64,000 bases of DNA from Phytomonospora sp040655735 (GTDB lineage: Bacteria; Actinomycetota; Actinomycetes; Mycobacteriales; Micromonosporaceae): positions 496,001 to 560,000 of the forward strand of contig NZ_JBFAKK010000001.1 of NCBI RefSeq assembly GCF_040655735.1, read 5' to 3'. This document shows, piece after piece, positions 51,882 to 61,418 of the stretch (positions within the stretch are counted from its first letter, which is position 1; each line of letters opens with the position of its first letter). The notes below the pieces were generated by a model. The model saw nothing but the letters and a program-made list of their open reading frames with translations. It ran no database searches and was not told the origin of the DNA. The position numbers and the translations under genes were made by a program.

Positions 51882-54800
51882 GCACGACTGGTATCCGGCC
51901 GCTCTCCTTTGGACAGGAGCGGATGCGGCTGGTCCGGCGGATGGCCGAGGGGTCGTCGGTCGGCAACATGTCCTATGTGTACCGCCTTCGCGGGCCGCTC
52001 GACGCCGCGGCGCTCGCCGGCGCGGTGGCCGAGCTGACGCGCCGGCACGAGATCCTCCGGACCGTGCACGGCGACGACGGCCAGCGGGTCCTTCCGGCCC
52101 GGTCCGCGGTCTTGTCCACAGTGGATGTCACGGCGGCCGGGCTCGACGCCCTCGTCGCCGACGCCGTCGACGAGCCCTTCGACCTCGACGCCGAGGTTCC
52201 CGCCCGCTTCGACCTGCTGCGCCTGTCGGCCGGGGAACACGTGCTGCTGGTGCGGATCCACCACATCGCCACCGACGGATGGTCGGAGTCGGTCCTGCAC
52301 CGCGAGCTCTCGGCGCTCTACCGCGCCCACCGCGACGGCGCCGCCGCGCCGCTGCCGGAACCGGTCGTCCAGTACGGCGACTACGCCGCCGCGCAGCGCC
52401 GCGAGGACCACGCCGAGGGTGTGGCCTACTGGCGATCCGCGCTCGAAGGCGCCCCCGCCGCCGTCGCGCTGCCCTTCGACCGCCAGCCCGCCGTGACCAG
52501 CGGCTTTCGGGGTGCGACCGCCCGCGCGGTCGTCCCGGCCGAGGTCACCGCCGCCGCCAACCGCGTCGCGCGCGAGAACCGCACCTCGCTGTTCATGGTC
52601 GCCTTCGCAGCTTTCGGCGTGCTGCTGTCGCGCTACGACGGGCAGACCGACGTGGTCGTGGGCACCCCGGTCGCCGGCCGCACCCGCGAGGAGTACGAGA
52701 ACCTGATCGGCTTCTTCGTCAACACCTTGCCGCTGCGGCTCGACCTCGCCGGAGATCCGAGCTTCGCCGAACTCCTCGACCGCGCCCGCGAGAGCGTCCT
52801 CGAAGGGCTCGAATACGCCGAGGTCCCCGTCGAGCGGATCGTCGCCGAGGCGCGCCCGAGCCGCGAACCCGGCAGGCAGCCGCTGACGCAGGTGTTCCTC
52901 CAGGTTCACAACACCCCGGCCGAACCGCTGGTCCTCGACGGCCTCGACGTCACCCGCGAACAGCTCTTCCCGGCCGCGTCGGCTCTCGACCTCTCGGTCT
53001 CGCTGGTCGAGGAGGACGGCGTCCTCACCGGCTACTGGGAGTACCGCGCCGACCTGTTCGACCGCGCCACGATCGCGCGCCTCCAGGGCCAGTACACACG
53101 GCTGCTCGCGGCACTCCTCGCCGACCTCGACGCCCCGGTGTCGCGGGCCGGCGCGCTGTCGGCGAGCGACCGGGAACTGCTGCTGTCGGAGTGGAACGAC
53201 ACCTCCCGCGAGATCCCCGGCACCGACGTCGTGGCCCTCTTCGAGGAGAGGGTCGCCGCCGGGCCGGACGCGATCGCCGTCCGCGCCGGAGACGAGACGC
53301 TCACGTACGCCGAACTCAACCGCCGCGCCAACCGCCTCGCGCACCGGCTCATCGCCGAGGGCGCCGGGCCGGAGAAGCTCGTCGGGATCCTCGCCGAGCG
53401 CGGGATCGGGCAGATCACCGCCGTGCTGGGCGTGCTGAAGTCGGGCGCGGCCTACCTCCCGCTCGACCCCGCGATGCCGCCCGCGCGGCTGGCGGGGATG
53501 GCCGCCGACACCGGGCCCGCGCTGGTGCTCGTCGGGGAAGGCGTCACCGACCCCTTCGGTCCCGACGGCCCGCCACGCCTTCCGCTCGGCCCCGGACTCG
53601 GCGCCGGACGGCCGGAGAGCGACCCGGGCCGCTCCGCCGACCCGGCGCGGCTCGCCTACGTCATCTTCACCTCCGGTTCCACCGGCCGTCCGAAAGGCGC
53701 GGCCATCACCCACCGGGGCCTGCTCAACTATCTCCAGTGGACACTGCGCGCCTACCCGCCGGCCGAGGGCGCCTCGGGTTCGCTCCTGCACTCGCAGCTC
53801 ACCTTCGACTTCACCGTCACCCCGCTGTTCTGGCCGCTGGTCACCGGCCGGACCGTCGAGATCGTCGGCGAGGCCGACACCCTCGACCGCGTCGCCGACG
53901 CGCTGCGCCGCCCGGGCCGCGCGCTCGACCTGGTGAAGCTCACACCGGCTCACCTGGACGCTCTCGCCGCCCGCTTCGGGACCGGTGACCGGCTCTCCGA
54001 GGTCGGCACGCTCGTCGTCGGCGGGGAGCAGTTCCACGGCGCCAAGGCCGACGCGTGGCAGCGGCTCTTCCCCGCGACCCGCATCGTCAACGAGTACGGC
54101 CCGACCGAGACCGTGGTCGGCTGCGTCACCCACGTCTTCGGCGACGGTGACGGCCCTGACCGTGCGGTGCCGATCGGCCGCCCCATCGACAACACGTCCG
54201 TCTACGTCCTCGACGCCGGGCTGCGGCCGGTGCCCGTCGGTGGTGCGGGCGAGCTGTACATCGGGGGAGAGGGCGTCGGGCGGGGCTACGTGAACCGTCC
54301 CGGCCTCACCGCCGAGCGCTTCGTGCCCGACCCCTTCGCCGGTGCCGGCGCCCGCATGTACCGCACCGGCGACCTCGTCCGGTGGCGGGCCGACGGCGTC
54401 ATGGAGTACATCGGACGCCGCGACGACCAGGTCAAACTGCGCGGCTACCGCATCGAACTCGGTGAGGTCGAGTCGGCGCTGCGCAGGCACCCGGGCGTGG
54501 ACCGTGCCACCGTCGTCCTCCGCGAGGACGTACCCGGCCTGGCGCGACTCGTCGGCTACTACGTGCCCGCCGCCGGCGCACAGGACGGCCCGGAGGCCGT
54601 CACCGCCGGCCTCGGCGCCGAACTGCCCGCGTACATGGTGCCCTCGGCGCTGGTGCCCATGGACGCCATTCCCGTGACGCGCAACGGAAAGGTCGACCGC
54701 GCGGCGCTTCCCGTCCCCCCGGGTTCCGCTGCGGCCGGGCATGTCGCGCCCCGCGACGAGCTGGAACGGATCGTCGCGGACGTGTGGGGCGAACTGCTCG

Positions 54801-57800
54801 GCACGACCGTCGGGGCCCACGACGGCTTCTTCGCGCTCGGCGGCCACTCGCTGGTCGCCGCCCGCGTGGCAACGAGGCTCTCCGGCGCCCTCGCCCTGCC
54901 GGCCGACCGGCTGCTCCGGGCGCTCTTCGCCGCGCCGACGGTCGCCGGGCTCGCCGCCGCGATCGGCGTCATGCGCGCCGACGGAATCTCGGCCGCGGCC
55001 CGCGAGCCGATCCCGGTCCACGACCGCTCCGGCCCCTTCGAACTCCCACGCGGGCAGGAGCGCGTCTGGTTCCTCGACCAGCTCGACGAGTCCGGCGGCG
55101 AGTACGAGATGCCCCTGGCCCTGCGGCTCACCGGCGTTCTCGACGTCGACGCCCTGCGCCGCTCGCTGACCGGCATCGTCGAACGGCACGACGTGCTGCG
55201 CACCTCCGTGCGCGTCGTCGACGACCGTCCACTGGGGATACTGCGCCCGGCCGCCGACTTCACCCTCGACGTCGTCGACCTCACCGGACACGGCCCGCTC
55301 GGTGCCGGCCGGCTGGAGGCGCTGGCCGCCGAACACACCGGCGAACACCTCGACCTCGCCGGCGGCCCGCCGATCCGCGCCCGCCTCCTGCGGCTCGCCG
55401 AGGACGACCACCTGCTGTGCGTGACCTTCCACCACATGGCCTTCGACGGCTGGTCCTACCACCTGTTCTACGCCGAACTGGCCGACGGCTACGCGGGACG
55501 GACTCCCGAGGCGCCCCCGGTCGCCTTCCACGACCTCGCCCGCTGGCACGAGGCGGGCACCGACCCCGCGGGCCTGGCGTACTGGCGGGACACCCTCGAC
55601 GGGCTCACGCCCTTCGAACTGCCCGCCGACAAGCCGCGCGCCGCCCGGCGCCGGGGCCGGGCGCACAGCACGGTCGTCGACGTTCCCGAAGCGGTCGCCA
55701 CCGCACTGGAACGGCTGGCCGCCGAGCGCGGCGCGACCCTGTTCATGGTCCTGCTCGCCGCCTGCCAGGTTCTGTTCCACCGGCACAGTGGCCGCACCGA
55801 CGTGACGGTCGGGACCACCGCCGCCGAGCGCACCCACGCCGAGTCCGAAGGGCTCATCGGCCTGTTCGTCAACATGCTCGTCCTGCGCGGCGACCTGTCG
55901 GGCGATCCCACCTTCACCGAACTCGTCGACCGGGTCCGCGAGATCGCGGTGGCCGCCTACGCCCACCAGGCCGTCCCCTTTGACCGCCTTGTCGGGGAAC
56001 TCTCACCTGAGCGGGACCTCTCACGCACCCCGCTGTTCGGCGTGATGGTCAAGCTCAACACCCAGCCGGAGTCGGTGCCGGTGCTGCCGGGCCTGTCGGT
56101 CGAGGAGATCCACCTCGACCTGGCGATGACCAAGTACGACGTCGCCGTCGACTTCGACCGCGTTCCCGGCGGCCTGCGCGTCCTCGTCGTCGGCGACGCC
56201 GACCTTTACGAGGCCGAGACGGTGCGGCGCTGGGCGGAGCGGCTCTCGGTGCTGTTCTCGACCTTCACCGACGACCCCGGCGCACGGGCCGGCGCCGCGC
56301 GCATGCTGCCGGCGGCCGAGGAGGCCGCCGCGCACGAGCTGTCCGGCCCGCCGCTCTCGGAGTTCCCGCGAGTCGGCCTGCACGAACTGTTCGAGGCACA
56401 GGCCCGCAGGACTCCCGGGCTCATCGCCGTGCGGGACGACGCCGAGGAACTCACCTACGCCGAACTCGACGACCGCGCCTCCCGGATCGCGGCGACCCTG
56501 CGCGGCAGCGGCGTGGGCCCCGACGTGCCGGTCGCGGTCATGCTCGACCGCTCGGCCGGGATGCTCGCCGGGCTCCTCGGTGTGCTCAAGGCCGGCGGCG
56601 CCTACGTTCCGATCGAGACGGACACACCCGTCGCGCGGGTGGCGAAACTCCTCACCGAGGCCCGCTGCCCGGTGTCCCTTGTGGATCCCGGCTCGGTCGC
56701 GAAGATCCGGCGGGCCGGCGGACGCGCGCTGACCCTCGCCGAAGCGCAGGACGGCCCGCCGCTGGCCGCCGCGGTCCCCGTCGATCCGGGAAACCTCTGC
56801 GCGGTCTACTTCACCTCCGGATCGACCGGCCAGCCCAAGGGCGTCGCCTGCACGCACGAGGGCTGGGTCAACAGAATGTGGTGGATGCAGCGCCGGCACG
56901 GCATGGCCGCCGGAGAGACGGTGCTGCACAAGACGACCCTCACCTTCGACGACGCGGCCGTGGAACTGTTCTGGCCGCTGCTCGCCGGCGGGCGGGTGGC
57001 GATGCTGCCACCGGAGCTGCACCGCGACCCGCGCGCCATCATCGACGCGGCCGTCGCCCACAGCTCGGTTCACCTCAACTTCGTGCCGAGCATGCTCGAC
57101 CTGGTCCTGGAGAGCCTCGGCGAACCCGACCTCGCCGGACTCGCCGGTCTGCGCAGCGTCCTGTCCAGCGGCGAGGCGCTGCGGCCCGCCCTCGTGGCGC
57201 GCTTCCGCGAGCGCTTCGGCGAGCGCGTCTCCCTCGACAACACCTGGGGCGCCACGGAAGTGTCCATCGACTCGACCTGGCGCGTCTGCTCGGCCGCCGA
57301 CGCGGACTCCCCGAACGCGGCGGTCAGCCTCGGGCGGCCCTTCGACAACAACGACGTCGCCGTCATCGACGAGTACTGGCGCACCCTGCCCGTCGGGGTG
57401 CCCGGCGAGCTCGCGATCGGCGGCGTCGGGCTGGCACGCGGATACCTCAACGACCCCGCCCGCACGGCCGCGGCGTTCGTGCCGCACCCGCACCAGCCCG
57501 GCGAACGTCTCTACCGCACCGGCGACCAGGGCCGCATGCACGACGACGGGTCGCTGGAGTTCATGGACCGCCGCGACCACCAGGTCAAGATCCGCGGCGT
57601 GCGCATCGAACTCGGCGAGGTCGAGAGCGTCCTGCGCCAGCACCCCGCCGTCGCCGACACGGCCGTCATCGCCTGGCAGGCGACCCCGACGGACAAGCGC
57701 CTGGCCGCCTACGTCGTCCTCGACGACACCGCGACCGCCGCCGACGTCCGCGAGTTCGCCCGCGAGCACCTGCCGGTCTACGCCGTCCCGAGCTCCATCG

Positions 57801-58183
57801 CCGCCGTCTCCTCGCTTCCCCGGCTCGCCAGCGGAAAACTCGACCGCAAGTCCCTGCCGACGCCCGACCCCGACGGCGTCCGCGAGACCCCGTACCGGGC
57901 CCCGGCCACACCGACGGAGGAGGCGATCGCGGCGATGTGGGCCGAAGTCCTCGGCCTGAGCCGGGTCGGCGGCGACGACGACTTCTTCGCCGTCGGCGGC
58001 CATTCACTGATAGCCATCCGCATCGTCACGCGAATGCGCCAGGCCTTCGGACTTGCCCTGCCGCTCAGCCTCATGTTCGAACGGCCCACCGTCGCCGCGG
58101 CCGCCGCGCTGGTCGAGGATCTCGTCCTCGCCGAAATAGCCGGACTGTCCGAAGAAGACGCATTGCGACTCAGTGTGAGCTGA
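51878..58183 (+). CDS. two-module NRPS, C-A-T-C-A-T
   Basis: A 2101-residue peptide synthetase. Landmarks: C5 HHIATDG at 128; A5 core FTSGSTGRPKG near 597; T5 Ser991 (GGHSL); C6 HHMAFDG at 1185; A6 core FTSGSTGQPKG near 1645; T6 Ser2043 (GGHSL). It ends with a short acidic helix (GLSEEDALRLSVS) suitable as a docking tail, and has no thioesterase. A5 pocket residues read D-F-T-K-V-G-E-V-G (Asx-like by the K and E positions). A6 reads D-D-V-N-L-S-T-I-D, with three acidic residues, which may point to a basic substrate but matches no code I know. It starts at ATG 51878, overlapping the A-domain gene, and probably acts upstream of the large terminating NRPS. Confidence 0.92.
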   Translation: MSTTGIRPLSFGQERMRLVRRMAEGSSVGNMSYVYRLRGPLDAAALAGAVAELTRRHEILRTVHGDDGQRVLPARSAVLSTVDVTAAGLDALVADAVDEPFDLDAEVPARFDLLRLSAGEHVLLVRIHHIATDGWSESVLHRELSALYRAHRDGAAAPLPEPVVQYGDYAAAQRREDHAEGVAYWRSALEGAPAAVALPFDRQPAVTSGFRGATARAVVPAEVTAAANRVARENRTSLFMVAFAAFGVLLSRYDGQTDVVVGTPVAGRTREEYENLIGFFVNTLPLRLDLAGDPSFAELLDRARESVLEGLEYAEVPVERIVAEARPSREPGRQPLTQVFLQVHNTPAEPLVLDGLDVTREQLFPAASALDLSVSLVEEDGVLTGYWEYRADLFDRATIARLQGQYTRLLAALLADLDAPVSRAGALSASDRELLLSEWNDTSREIPGTDVVALFEERVAAGPDAIAVRAGDETLTYAELNRRANRLAHRLIAEGAGPEKLVGILAERGIGQITAVLGVLKSGAAYLPLDPAMPPARLAGMAADTGPALVLVGEGVTDPFGPDGPPRLPLGPGLGAGRPESDPGRSADPARLAYVIFTSGSTGRPKGAAITHRGLLNYLQWTLRAYPPAEGASGSLLHSQLTFDFTVTPLFWPLVTGRTVEIVGEADTLDRVADALRRPGRALDLVKLTPAHLDALAARFGTGDRLSEVGTLVVGGEQFHGAKADAWQRLFPATRIVNEYGPTETVVGCVTHVFGDGDGPDRAVPIGRPIDNTSVYVLDAGLRPVPVGGAGELYIGGEGVGRGYVNRPGLTAERFVPDPFAGAGARMYRTGDLVRWRADGVMEYIGRRDDQVKLRGYRIELGEVESALRRHPGVDRATVVLREDVPGLARLVGYYVPAAGAQDGPEAVTAGLGAELPAYMVPSALVPMDAIPVTRNGKVDRAALPVPPGSAAAGHVAPRDELERIVADVWGELLGTTVGAHDGFFALGGHSLVAARVATRLSGALALPADRLLRALFAAPTVAGLAAAIGVMRADGISAAAREPIPVHDRSGPFELPRGQERVWFLDQLDESGGEYEMPLALRLTGVLDVDALRRSLTGIVERHDVLRTSVRVVDDRPLGILRPAADFTLDVVDLTGHGPLGAGRLEALAAEHTGEHLDLAGGPPIRARLLRLAEDDHLLCVTFHHMAFDGWSYHLFYAELADGYAGRTPEAPPVAFHDLARWHEAGTDPAGLAYWRDTLDGLTPFELPADKPRAARRRGRAHSTVVDVPEAVATALERLAAERGATLFMVLLAACQVLFHRHSGRTDVTVGTTAAERTHAESEGLIGLFVNMLVLRGDLSGDPTFTELVDRVREIAVAAYAHQAVPFDRLVGELSPERDLSRTPLFGVMVKLNTQPESVPVLPGLSVEEIHLDLAMTKYDVAVDFDRVPGGLRVLVVGDADLYEAETVRRWAERLSVLFSTFTDDPGARAGAARMLPAAEEAAAHELSGPPLSEFPRVGLHELFEAQARRTPGLIAVRDDAEELTYAELDDRASRIAATLRGSGVGPDVPVAVMLDRSAGMLAGLLGVLKAGGAYVPIETDTPVARVAKLLTEARCPVSLVDPGSVAKIRRAGGRALTLAEAQDGPPLAAAVPVDPGNLCAVYFTSGSTGQPKGVACTHEGWVNRMWWMQRRHGMAAGETVLHKTTLTFDDAAVELFWPLLAGGRVAMLPPELHRDPRAIIDAAVAHSSVHLNFVPSMLDLVLESLGEPDLAGLAGLRSVLSSGEALRPALVARFRERFGERVSLDNTWGATEVSIDSTWRVCSAADADSPNAAVSLGRPFDNNDVAVIDEYWRTLPVGVPGELAIGGVGLARGYLNDPARTAAAFVPHPHQPGERLYRTGDQGRMHDDGSLEFMDRRDHQVKIRGVRIELGEVESVLRQHPAVADTAVIAWQATPTDKRLAAYVVLDDTATAADVREFAREHLPVYAVPSSIAAVSSLPRLASGKLDRKSLPTPDPDGVRETPYRAPATPTEEAIAAMWAEVLGLSRVGGDDDFFAVGGHSLIAIRIVTRMRQAFGLALPLSLMFERPTVAAAAALVEDLVLAEIAGLSEEDALRLSVS

Positions 58184-58193
58184 CCACCACGCC

Positions 58194-58238
58194 GGGCACC
58201 GGTGGCCTGATTCCCTTATGGACTGGTCACCGGTGCCC
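58194..58238. promoter_or_regulatory. twin CACCGGTG palindromes upstream of the SARP gene
   Basis: GGGCACCGGTG (58194-58204) and CACCGGTGCCC (58228-58238) are an 11-bp inverted repeat with a 23-base loop. Each arm also contains the 8-base palindrome CACCGGTG, with centres 31 bp (three helical turns) apart. The element could terminate the NRPS transcript or be a double operator controlling the SARP gene. Confidence 0.5.
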
Positions 58239-58248
58239 AAATAGACAA

Positions 58249-58277
58249 TTGGCTCGCATGGCCACGCTCTGTACCCT
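58249..58277 (+). promoter_or_regulatory. candidate promoter of the SARP gene
   Basis: TTGGCT (58249-58254), a 17-bp spacer and TACCCT (58272-58277) resemble a sigma-70-type promoter (a vegetative HrdB-like form). The first expected transcript base would be about 65 bp before the SARP start codon. Confidence 0.4.
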
Positions 58278-58349
58278 CATACGCACGGCGCCTTGCCCGC
58301 GGGCGCTCCACACCCATGGGGCACGAACGCCCACACGAGGGGAAGTTGC

Positions 58350-61300
58350 ATGCGATTTCGGGTTCTCGGGCCGATGGGCGTCGACGGCGCTCAGGGCCCG
58401 GTCGTCATTGCGGCTCAAAGGCAGCAGATCATTCTGATGATGATGCTGGTCGAGGCCAACCGGCCCGTTCCCGTCGACCGTCTCATCGAAGCGGTGTGGG
58501 ACGATTCGCCACCGGCCACCGCAAAAGGACAGGTTCAGATCTGCGTTTCCATTCTGCGCAGAATGCTGTCCGAGGCGGGTTTGCCTGATTTCATAACAAC
58601 CGCGCCCTCCGGTTACCTTTCCCGGATTCCCGAAGGCGAACTCGATCTACAGGTCTTCGATGAACTGACCCGAAACGCCCGGAAAGCCTCCGGTGAGGGC
58701 CGCTATCCCGAGGCCGAGGAGGACTACCGCACCGCGCTGGGCCTCTGGCAGGGCAACAACCTCACCACCGGCAACAGCCGCGTCCTCCAGGCCGTCGAGG
58801 TCCGGCTCCTCGAACAACGCGTCGCGGTCATCGAGGAATGGGCCGACGTGCGGCTGCGCCTGGGCCTCCACGACGAACTCATCGGCGAACTCACCGAGCT
58901 CGTCGCGCAGCGGCCGCTGCGCGAGCGCCTCCGCGCCAAGCTCATGCTCGCCCTTTACCGCTCCGGCCGCCAGGCCGAGGCCCTGGAGGTCTACCGCGAG
59001 GGCCGGCAGCTCCTCGTCGAGGAGCTCGGCATCGAACCCGGCGACGAACTGCGGCGCCTGGAGAAGGCCATCCTCTCCGGCGCGTCCGAACTCGACGTCT
59101 CCGCCCCGCAGTCCTCGCCTTCCCCGGTACAGGCGATGCCCGCGGTGGCCACGGTCCCCAAACTCCTGCCCGGCGACGTCAGCGACTTCACCGGCCAGGT
59201 CGAACTCGTCCAGCAGCTCTCCCGGCACCTGCTGCCCGACCCCGAGACCGGTCCGCCCTCGGGCGTCCCCACCGTGACCGTCAGCGGCAAGGCCGGCGTC
59301 GGCAAGACCACCCTCGCCGTCCACCTCGGACACGAACTCGCCGACGACTTCCCCGACGGGCAGCTGTTCGTCAAGCTCAACGGTCTGTCCTCCCAGCCGG
59401 TCACCCCCGCACAGGCGCTGGAGCGCTTCCTGCGAGCCCTCGGCGTGCCCGGAAACTCCATGCCCGCGGGGATGGAGGAGCGTGCGGAGATGTACCGGCA
59501 GCGCGTCGCCGACCGTCGCGTGCTGGTCATCCTCGACGACGCCGCCACCGAGGAGCAGGTCCGTTGGCTCCTGCCCGGCAGTCCGAGCTGCTCGGTGATC
59601 GTGACCAGCCGCTTTCGGCTCACGGGCCTCTCGGGGGCCGTGCCGGTCGAGGTGGAGGTGCTCGACAGCGAGCACGCGATGAAGATGTTCGTCAAGATCG
59701 TCGGTTCGGCGCGGGTGTACGCCGAACTCAGCAAGTCCCTCGAACTCATCGCCCTGTGCGGCGGGCTGCCGATCGCGCTGCGGATCGCCGCCGCACGGCT
59801 GGCCGCCCGTCCCCATTGGACGGTCGAGCAGTTCGTCGACCGCCTGGTCAACGAGAGCCGCCGCCTCGACGAGCTCGTCCACGGCGGGCTCGGCGTGCGC
59901 GCCCACCTCGAACTGACCGCCGAGGTGCTGACCGAGCCGGCCCGGACCCTGTTCCGCCGCCTCGGGATGCTGGAGACCGGCGACTTCCCCGGCTGGGTCG
60001 CCGCGCCGCTGCTCGGCATCGAGGCTCCCGACGCCGAGGAGGTCCTCGAGGAGCTCATCGACGCCCAGTTCGTCGACGTCGAGCGGGTAGGCCAGGGCCG
60101 CCGGGTCCGCTTCCGGCTCCACGACCTGATCCGCGCCTATTCTCGCGAACTCCTCGCGCGCGACGAGTCGCCGGGTTCGCGCATGGAGGCGCTGACCCGC
60201 ACGCTGGGCTCCTGGCTGTTCCTCACCGAGGAGGCCCACCGCCGCGAGTACGGCGGCGACCACACCCTGATCCACGGCGACGGCGCGCGCTGGAAACTGC
60301 CCGACCGGGTGGTCAACCGCGAACTCGTCGACCCGATCGACTGGTACGAGAGCGAGCGCTACGGGATCATCGCCGCCGTCCGCCAGGCCGCCGGCTGCGG
60401 CCTCGACGAACTCTGCTGGGACCTCGCGCTGACCGCGGTCACGCTGTTCGAGGCCCGCAGTTACTTCGACGACTGGCGCACCACGCACGAGATCGCCCTG
60501 GCCGAGGCCCAGCGGGCGGGGAACCGCCGGGGCGAGGCGGCGATGCTGCACTCGCTGGGCACGCTGCGCCTGTTCGAGCAGCGCTTCGACGACGCCGGTC
60601 CGCGGCTGGAGCAGGCCGAGCGGATGTTCGCCGAGATCGGCGACACCCACGGCCACGCGCTCGTGCTGCGCAATCTGGCGTTCCTCGACCGCATCCAGGG
60701 TCGCCTCGACGCCGCCGAGGCGCGCTGCTCGCAGGCCCTCTCCGAACTGCGCGTCGTCGGCGACCAGATCGGCGAGGTGCACGCGCTGAGCAGCCTCGCC
60801 CAGATCCACATCGACCGCGGATCCTGGGGCACCGCCGAGGAGAAGCTCACCGCCGCGGTCGCGCTGCTCGACGAGACCGACAACCGCCGTGTCCGTGCGC
60901 AGGTCCTCTGCCGTCTGGGGGACGTCCACCTGGCCCGCGCCGACCACGCGGCGGCGGAGGCGACCTTCCAGCAGGTGATCGCCGCCGTGCGCTCCTACGG
61001 CGACCAGGTGGGCGAGGTCTACGCCTTGCACGGACTCGGCACCGCCGTCTCCCGCCAAGGGCGCGGAACCGAGGCCGAGGACCATCTGCTCAAGGCACAG
61101 GCACAGGCGGCCTACCTCGGCCACCGGCTCATGGGGGCCCGCATCGGGCTCACCTTGGGGGAGCTGTTCCTCGACGTCAAGGCCTGGGATCGCGCCCTCG
61201 ACGCGCTGACCCGGGCCTTGCAGACCTTCGGCGACCTCGACATGCTCCGCTGGCGATGCACGACCCTGCGAGCCATCGGCGACGCCTACGCCGGACTCGA

Positions 61301-61415
61301 GCAGTCCGACGCCGCCCGCATGGCCTGGCGAGAGGCGCTGGCCCTCGCCGGCGAACTGGAGCCGGCGGTGGCCGAGAAGCTCACCGCCGAACTCGGTGCG
61401 CGCCTGGTCGGCTGA
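58350..61415 (+). CDS. AfsR-like SARP activator with NB-ARC and TPR domains
   Basis: A 1021-residue transcription activator. Residues 1-95 are the OmpR-like winged helix (MRFRVLGPMGVDG, then PVDRLIEAVWDDSPP). Residues 96-245 are the bacterial transcriptional activation domain (AEEDYRTALGLWQGN, ending VEELGIEPGDELRRLE). Residues 300-590 are an NB-ARC ATPase with P-loop GKAGVGKTT at about 313 and Walker B VLVILDDA. Residues 700-1015 are TPR-like helical repeats (GEAAMLHSLGTLRLFEQRFD, GEVHALSSLAQIHIDRGSWG). This is the long, AfsR-type form. It probably binds the heptamer repeats at 33260 and 49488. ATG 58350 is preceded by GAGGGGAAG; a longer reading to 58293 lacks family sequence. The gene ends 3 bp from the convergent threonine aldolase gene. 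Confidence 0.92.
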   Translation: MRFRVLGPMGVDGAQGPVVIAAQRQQIILMMMLVEANRPVPVDRLIEAVWDDSPPATAKGQVQICVSILRRMLSEAGLPDFITTAPSGYLSRIPEGELDLQVFDELTRNARKASGEGRYPEAEEDYRTALGLWQGNNLTTGNSRVLQAVEVRLLEQRVAVIEEWADVRLRLGLHDELIGELTELVAQRPLRERLRAKLMLALYRSGRQAEALEVYREGRQLLVEELGIEPGDELRRLEKAILSGASELDVSAPQSSPSPVQAMPAVATVPKLLPGDVSDFTGQVELVQQLSRHLLPDPETGPPSGVPTVTVSGKAGVGKTTLAVHLGHELADDFPDGQLFVKLNGLSSQPVTPAQALERFLRALGVPGNSMPAGMEERAEMYRQRVADRRVLVILDDAATEEQVRWLLPGSPSCSVIVTSRFRLTGLSGAVPVEVEVLDSEHAMKMFVKIVGSARVYAELSKSLELIALCGGLPIALRIAAARLAARPHWTVEQFVDRLVNESRRLDELVHGGLGVRAHLELTAEVLTEPARTLFRRLGMLETGDFPGWVAAPLLGIEAPDAEEVLEELIDAQFVDVERVGQGRRVRFRLHDLIRAYSRELLARDESPGSRMEALTRTLGSWLFLTEEAHRREYGGDHTLIHGDGARWKLPDRVVNRELVDPIDWYESERYGIIAAVRQAAGCGLDELCWDLALTAVTLFEARSYFDDWRTTHEIALAEAQRAGNRRGEAAMLHSLGTLRLFEQRFDDAGPRLEQAERMFAEIGDTHGHALVLRNLAFLDRIQGRLDAAEARCSQALSELRVVGDQIGEVHALSSLAQIHIDRGSWGTAEEKLTAAVALLDETDNRRVRAQVLCRLGDVHLARADHAAAEATFQQVIAAVRSYGDQVGEVYALHGLGTAVSRQGRGTEAEDHLLKAQAQAAYLGHRLMGARIGLTLGELFLDVKAWDRALDALTRALQTFGDLDMLRWRCTTLRAIGDAYAGLEQSDAARMAWREALALAGELEPAVAEKLTAELGARLVG

Positions 61416-61418
61416 CGC

